In this document: piece after piece, positions 6,501 through 7,738 of the stretch
Numbering within the stretch: the first letter of the stretch is position 1
Layout: the number at the start of each line of letters is the position of its first letter
Assembly: GCA_036003885.1 (NCBI GenBank)
Contig: DASYSA010000215.1
Coordinates: 1 to 7,738 of the forward strand
DNA: 7,738 nucleotides
Direction of reading: 5' to 3'
Source: DASYSA01 sp036003885
GTDB taxonomy: Bacteria > Acidobacteriota > Blastocatellia > UBA7656
The notes under the pieces: generated by a model
What the model saw: only the letters and a program-made list of their open reading frames with translations
The model's database searches: none
What the model was told of the DNA's origin: nothing
Made by a program: the position numbers and the translations under genes

Positions 6501-7244
6501 GCGGTCTGCTGCACACTCACCTGTCCCGCGAATGTCACGACTCCCAATGATCCCAATCAGTGTGGCGCCGTGGTCAGCTATCCCGCTCCCACAACTACCG
6601 GCGCCTGTGGGACAGTTACGTGCTCACCGGCGTCTGGTTCCTTCTTCCCGGTGGGCGCTACGACCGTCACTTGCAGCGCTGTGAGCGGAAGCACCTGTTC
6701 ATTCACGATCACCGTCAATGATACGCAGGCGCCCACGATCACCTGCCCGCCTGGTGTCATAGTGGCAACTCCGCCGGGATCACCTTGCGCCGTGATCACT
6801 TTTTCGGCAACCGCTTCGGACAACTGTCCAGGAGTGACAGTCGTCTGCACACCGCCCTCGGGATCTTGCCTGCCCGCGGGTGCCACGACGATCAGTTGCA
6901 CCGCGACCGACGGTAGTGGAAATATGGCCTCATGCTCGTTCGCGGTGAAGGTGTTTGACTCCTGCTTGCAGGACGATTCTGTACCGGGGACGGTCGTGTT
7001 GTTCAACTCGACCACAGGGGAGTATCAATTCTGCTGTGGGACAACGAAGATAACTGGAACGGGCCGCGTCACCAGGAAGGCAAATCTCGTCACCATCGAA
7101 GACTCAACCACGACTCGGCGAGTGTTGATCAAGTTCGACGGCAGCGCCAAGGCCGGCTCTGCGTCGCTGCAATCGCCGCCCGGCAGAGTGTTGTGTACGA
7201 TCTCGGACAAGAACACTGCTAACAACACATGTGTGTGCAACTGA
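3564..7244 (+). CDS. Secreted multidomain S8/S53-like peptidase with Glu in place of catalytic His; CARDB-like, P, 2x HYR and Cys-rich C-terminal domains
   Basis: A 1226-residue exported peptidase. Residues 11-21 are basic and 22-42 hydrophobic, a Sec signal with possible cleavage after SSISA. Residues about 65-245 include an I9-like propeptide (VLIDIRLSS ... EDIARLPEVRSVRPA). The catalytic core is about 255-690. GVKIGVLSDGVDS places S278-D279 where subtilisin has Asp-Ser. GDEGSAM places E308 where subtilisin has the catalytic His. VDDVFYFSESPFQDG starts at V353. AAGNEG gives the oxyanion Asn N401, and GTSAAAPHAAA gives nucleophile S625. The core resembles, from memory, the 'S53-like' subtilase branch. 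A beta-sandwich insert (about 433-529, with NDYDLYILD) interrupts it. Next come a CARDB-like domain (about 691-806), a proprotein-convertase P-type domain (about 811-976, with FDGEDPNGTWTL), two HYR domains (about 985-1053 and 1054-1132) and a Cys-rich module (1133-1226). It probably cleaves proteins outside the cell; activity is unproven given the altered triad. Confidence 0.88.
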   Translation: MQASHKNQAPRSSKHSNSYKRPALLVALALFGFILFQSSISAFFDATLRSGRPAGPEGTRSENQQISASTLQQMQALADEKRARTPEQRKIGSKLLYALAKQLGHAIPGTENLRNNLDLSSDNRVLIDIRLSSDRPVATLKKLEKEGLLDRGGEILSAVGNTIRARIALTKVEDIARLPEVRSVRPAAMAITSRAAAAPVTGPDTVSRRLSNSLRPGFELRAARLRSQIGSALIAARASRASFAPPINVSEGDITHRAAEARGFYGVDGTGVKIGVLSDGVDSLATLQSSGDLPAVTVLPGQAGSGDEGSAMLEIVHDLAPGAQLFFATAFTSVTSFAQNIRDLRTAGCNIIVDDVFYFSESPFQDGQAASVISPINGGLIAQAVIDVTAAGALYFSAAGNEGNLNDGTSGTWEGNFNPNGTPPVLAGGGLAHNFGDGGQSDQATVAGQVVTLNWSDPLGASGNDYDLYILDSGLATIFDASTDTQDGDDDPFEITGPAFSNERIVVLLFSGVNRFIRVETLRGELSQSTTGGTFGHSTAANAFGVAAVDASTALPGPFTGGAGNPVEVFSCDGPRHLFFNANSTPITPGDVSATGGLIRQKPDIAAADGVSCAAPTFNPFFGTSAAAPHAAAIAGLLLSANPALTPAQVRTALTSSALDIEAAGVDRDSGAGIVMAFQALQAIGATPVANPTLGTITPTQVVGDGDGAIEPCEAFSLSIQLTNVGGATATGVSATLTSSTPGVTVTGGASAYPNIPAAGSAVNATPFAFSVAQSVPCGALLNFTLTVTFTGGTSPKVLTFTLPTGGVVAPVTISFTGPAVPIADSPGSDVPGTPAVVPLVVSGVVGRITDLNFRIDGSSCSTTAGSTTVGVDHTFVNDLEFKLKSPLGTEITVINRTDLSGNNFCQTVLDDESGGGSIQGVVTANAPFTGSFKPANPLSAFDGEDPNGTWTLTVTDFFTGDIGNIRAFSLIISGAACDAVCCTLTCPANVTTPNDPNQCGAVVSYPAPTTTGACGTVTCSPASGSFFPVGATTVTCSAVSGSTCSFTITVNDTQAPTITCPPGVIVATPPGSPCAVITFSATASDNCPGVTVVCTPPSGSCLPAGATTISCTATDGSGNMASCSFAVKVFDSCLQDDSVPGTVVLFNSTTGEYQFCCGTTKITGTGRVTRKANLVTIEDSTTTRRVLIKFDGSAKAGSASLQSPPGRVLCTISDKNTANNTCVCN

Positions 7245-7267
7245 GGCGCACCGTGCTAACCTCGTGG

Positions 7268-7290
7268 GGGGCGCCGCCTGAGGGCGCCCC
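7268..7290 (+). terminator. GC-rich hairpin between peptidase and DUF983 genes (terminator-like, no T-tract)
   Basis: A perfect 8-bp stem, GGGGCGCC (7268-7275) and GGCGCCCC (7283-7290), has a 7-base loop and begins 24 bases after the peptidase stop codon. It looks like the stem of an intrinsic terminator, but TGCGAG follows instead of a T-run, and the ATG of the next gene is six bases past the stem. It may be a weak terminator, an mRNA 3'-end stabiliser, or a structure limiting translation of the DUF983 gene. Confidence 0.5.
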
Positions 7291-7296
7291 TGCGAG

Positions 7297-7695
7297 ATGA
7301 ACATCGCCCGAACAAGACAAGCTCTTTGGCGTGGCCTGAGGCTCAAGTGTCCGGCATGCGGGCAGGGCCCACTATATCGGGCGATCTTCCGAATGGAGCA
7401 TCATTGTCGGGTTTGCGGTCTTGTGTTCGAGCGCGAACAGGGTTACTTCACCGGAGCAATCTACATAAACGTCATCGCGACCGAGTCGCTGCTGATTGCC
7501 GCGGTGTTGATCTACTTCACCACCTCGGTCAAGTTTGATCAGAAGCTCTTCACAATTCTGTTCGTGCTTGGAGCAATACTGCCGGTTCTGTTCTTCCACC
7601 ACAGCCGCAGCCTGTGGCTTGCCGTTGACCACATCATCGATCCGTGGAAACCTGGTACAGACCCTGGATCAGATGAGCGCGAACAGTGGAGGTAA
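7297..7695 (+). CDS. DUF983 family zinc-ribbon membrane protein
   Basis: A 132-residue protein matching the small DUF983 family, whose function is not established. The N-terminal half has a four-Cys zinc-ribbon-like motif: CPAC at 18-21 (KCPACGQGPLY) and CRVC at 37-40 (CRVCGLVFEREQGYFTGAI), the family hallmark. Two hydrophobic segments follow (about 50-73 and 83-101), then a charged tail ending DEREQWR, so it is probably an inner-membrane protein with a cytoplasmic metal-binding head. An in-frame TGA at 7279-7281 excludes an upstream start, and ATG 7297 puts the Cys motif at the usual distance from the N-terminus. No good ribosome binding site is visible because a GC-rich hairpin ends six bases before the ATG. 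Its stop lies six bases before the next gene, and the next gene's ribosome binding site overlaps its last codons, so the two are likely co-translated. Confidence 0.88.
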   Translation: MNIARTRQALWRGLRLKCPACGQGPLYRAIFRMEHHCRVCGLVFEREQGYFTGAIYINVIATESLLIAAVLIYFTTSVKFDQKLFTILFVLGAILPVLFFHHSRSLWLAVDHIIDPWKPGTDPGSDEREQWR

Positions 7696-7700
7696 TCCTC
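7688..7700 (+). promoter_or_regulatory. Ribosome binding site of the last gene, inside a small hairpin over the DUF983 stop
   Basis: GGAGG (7688-7692) lies nine bases upstream of ATG 7702 and overlaps the end of the DUF983 gene. GAGG (7689-7692) can pair with CCTC (7697-7700) around a TAAT loop that contains the TAA stop. A ribosome finishing DUF983 would open it, a typical arrangement for translational coupling (inference from the sequence). Confidence 0.55.
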
Positions 7701-7701
7701 G

Positions 7702-7738
7702 ATGCGAAGTCACAGGAAAGAGCTCTGGTTCAACATTC
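7702..7738 (+). CDS. Start of a gene, possibly YjbQ/UPF0047 family (cut by window end)
   Basis: Only the first 12 codons are visible, reading MRSHRKELWFNI, and the frame is open to the window edge. GGAGG nine bases upstream supports the ATG. From memory, the sequence resembles the N-terminus of YjbQ/UPF0047 proteins (the family annotated as secondary thiamine-phosphate synthase), which begin with a short basic stretch and a beta strand of the form ELWFNxPxRR. Twelve residues are too few for a firm call. The six-base gap after the DUF983 stop indicates one operon. Confidence 0.45.
   Translation, partial: MRSHRKELWFNI

Noticed and set aside
5882..6556. Antisense ORF of 224 codons within the peptidase gene
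   Set aside because: It overlaps the clear P-type domain coding region and has no recognisable motif or convincing start.

Overview
The window reads as a chromosomal segment of a GC-rich Gram-negative bacterium. The best guess is an Acidobacteriota member of the Blastocatellia/Pyrinomonadales type. That rests on recalled resemblance of the protein architectures (secreted subtilase-like proteins with CARDB/P/HYR tails, a Cys-rich C-terminal module, hexad-repeat subtilase tails, DUF983 beside a YjbQ-like start). No RNA gene, phylogenetic marker or mobile element is present to confirm it. All supported genes lie on the + strand.

Layout. (1) 1-627: the 3' end of a secreted subtilase-type protein, ending in eleven 6-residue repeats (403-600), eight of them exactly GMTLTE. 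(2) 645-3149, only 17 bp downstream: an 834-residue membrane c-di-GMP signalling protein in the order TM bundle, HD-GYP, GAF, GGDEF. Its HD-GYP domain is intact and its GGDEF domain looks degenerate. (3) 3150-3563: a 414-bp gap with several inverted repeats, including a perfect 10-bp pair enclosing smaller hairpins, a possible extended -10 promoter, a possible 40-codon ORF and a strong ribosome binding site. (4) 3564-7244: a 1226-residue secreted multidomain peptidase whose catalytic core has subtilisin-like Asn and Ser sites but Glu where subtilisin has the catalytic His, with a beta-sandwich insert, CARDB-like, P-type and two HYR domains and a Cys-rich C-terminal module. (5) 7297-7695: a small DUF983 zinc-ribbon membrane protein, preceded by a GC-rich hairpin. 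(6) 7702-7738: the first 12 codons of a gene whose start resembles the YjbQ/UPF0047 family.

How it may work together. The 17-bp gap suggests genes 1 and 2 are co-transcribed. The large peptidase has its own leader and is probably a separate unit. DUF983 and the last gene look translationally coupled. Two exported proteases flank a c-di-GMP phosphodiesterase-type sensor, which fits a cell-surface or secretion theme, but nothing in the sequence shows a functional link. The most distinctive items are the noncanonical catalytic site of the large peptidase, the GMTLTE array kept at protein level while its codons differ, and the structured leader.
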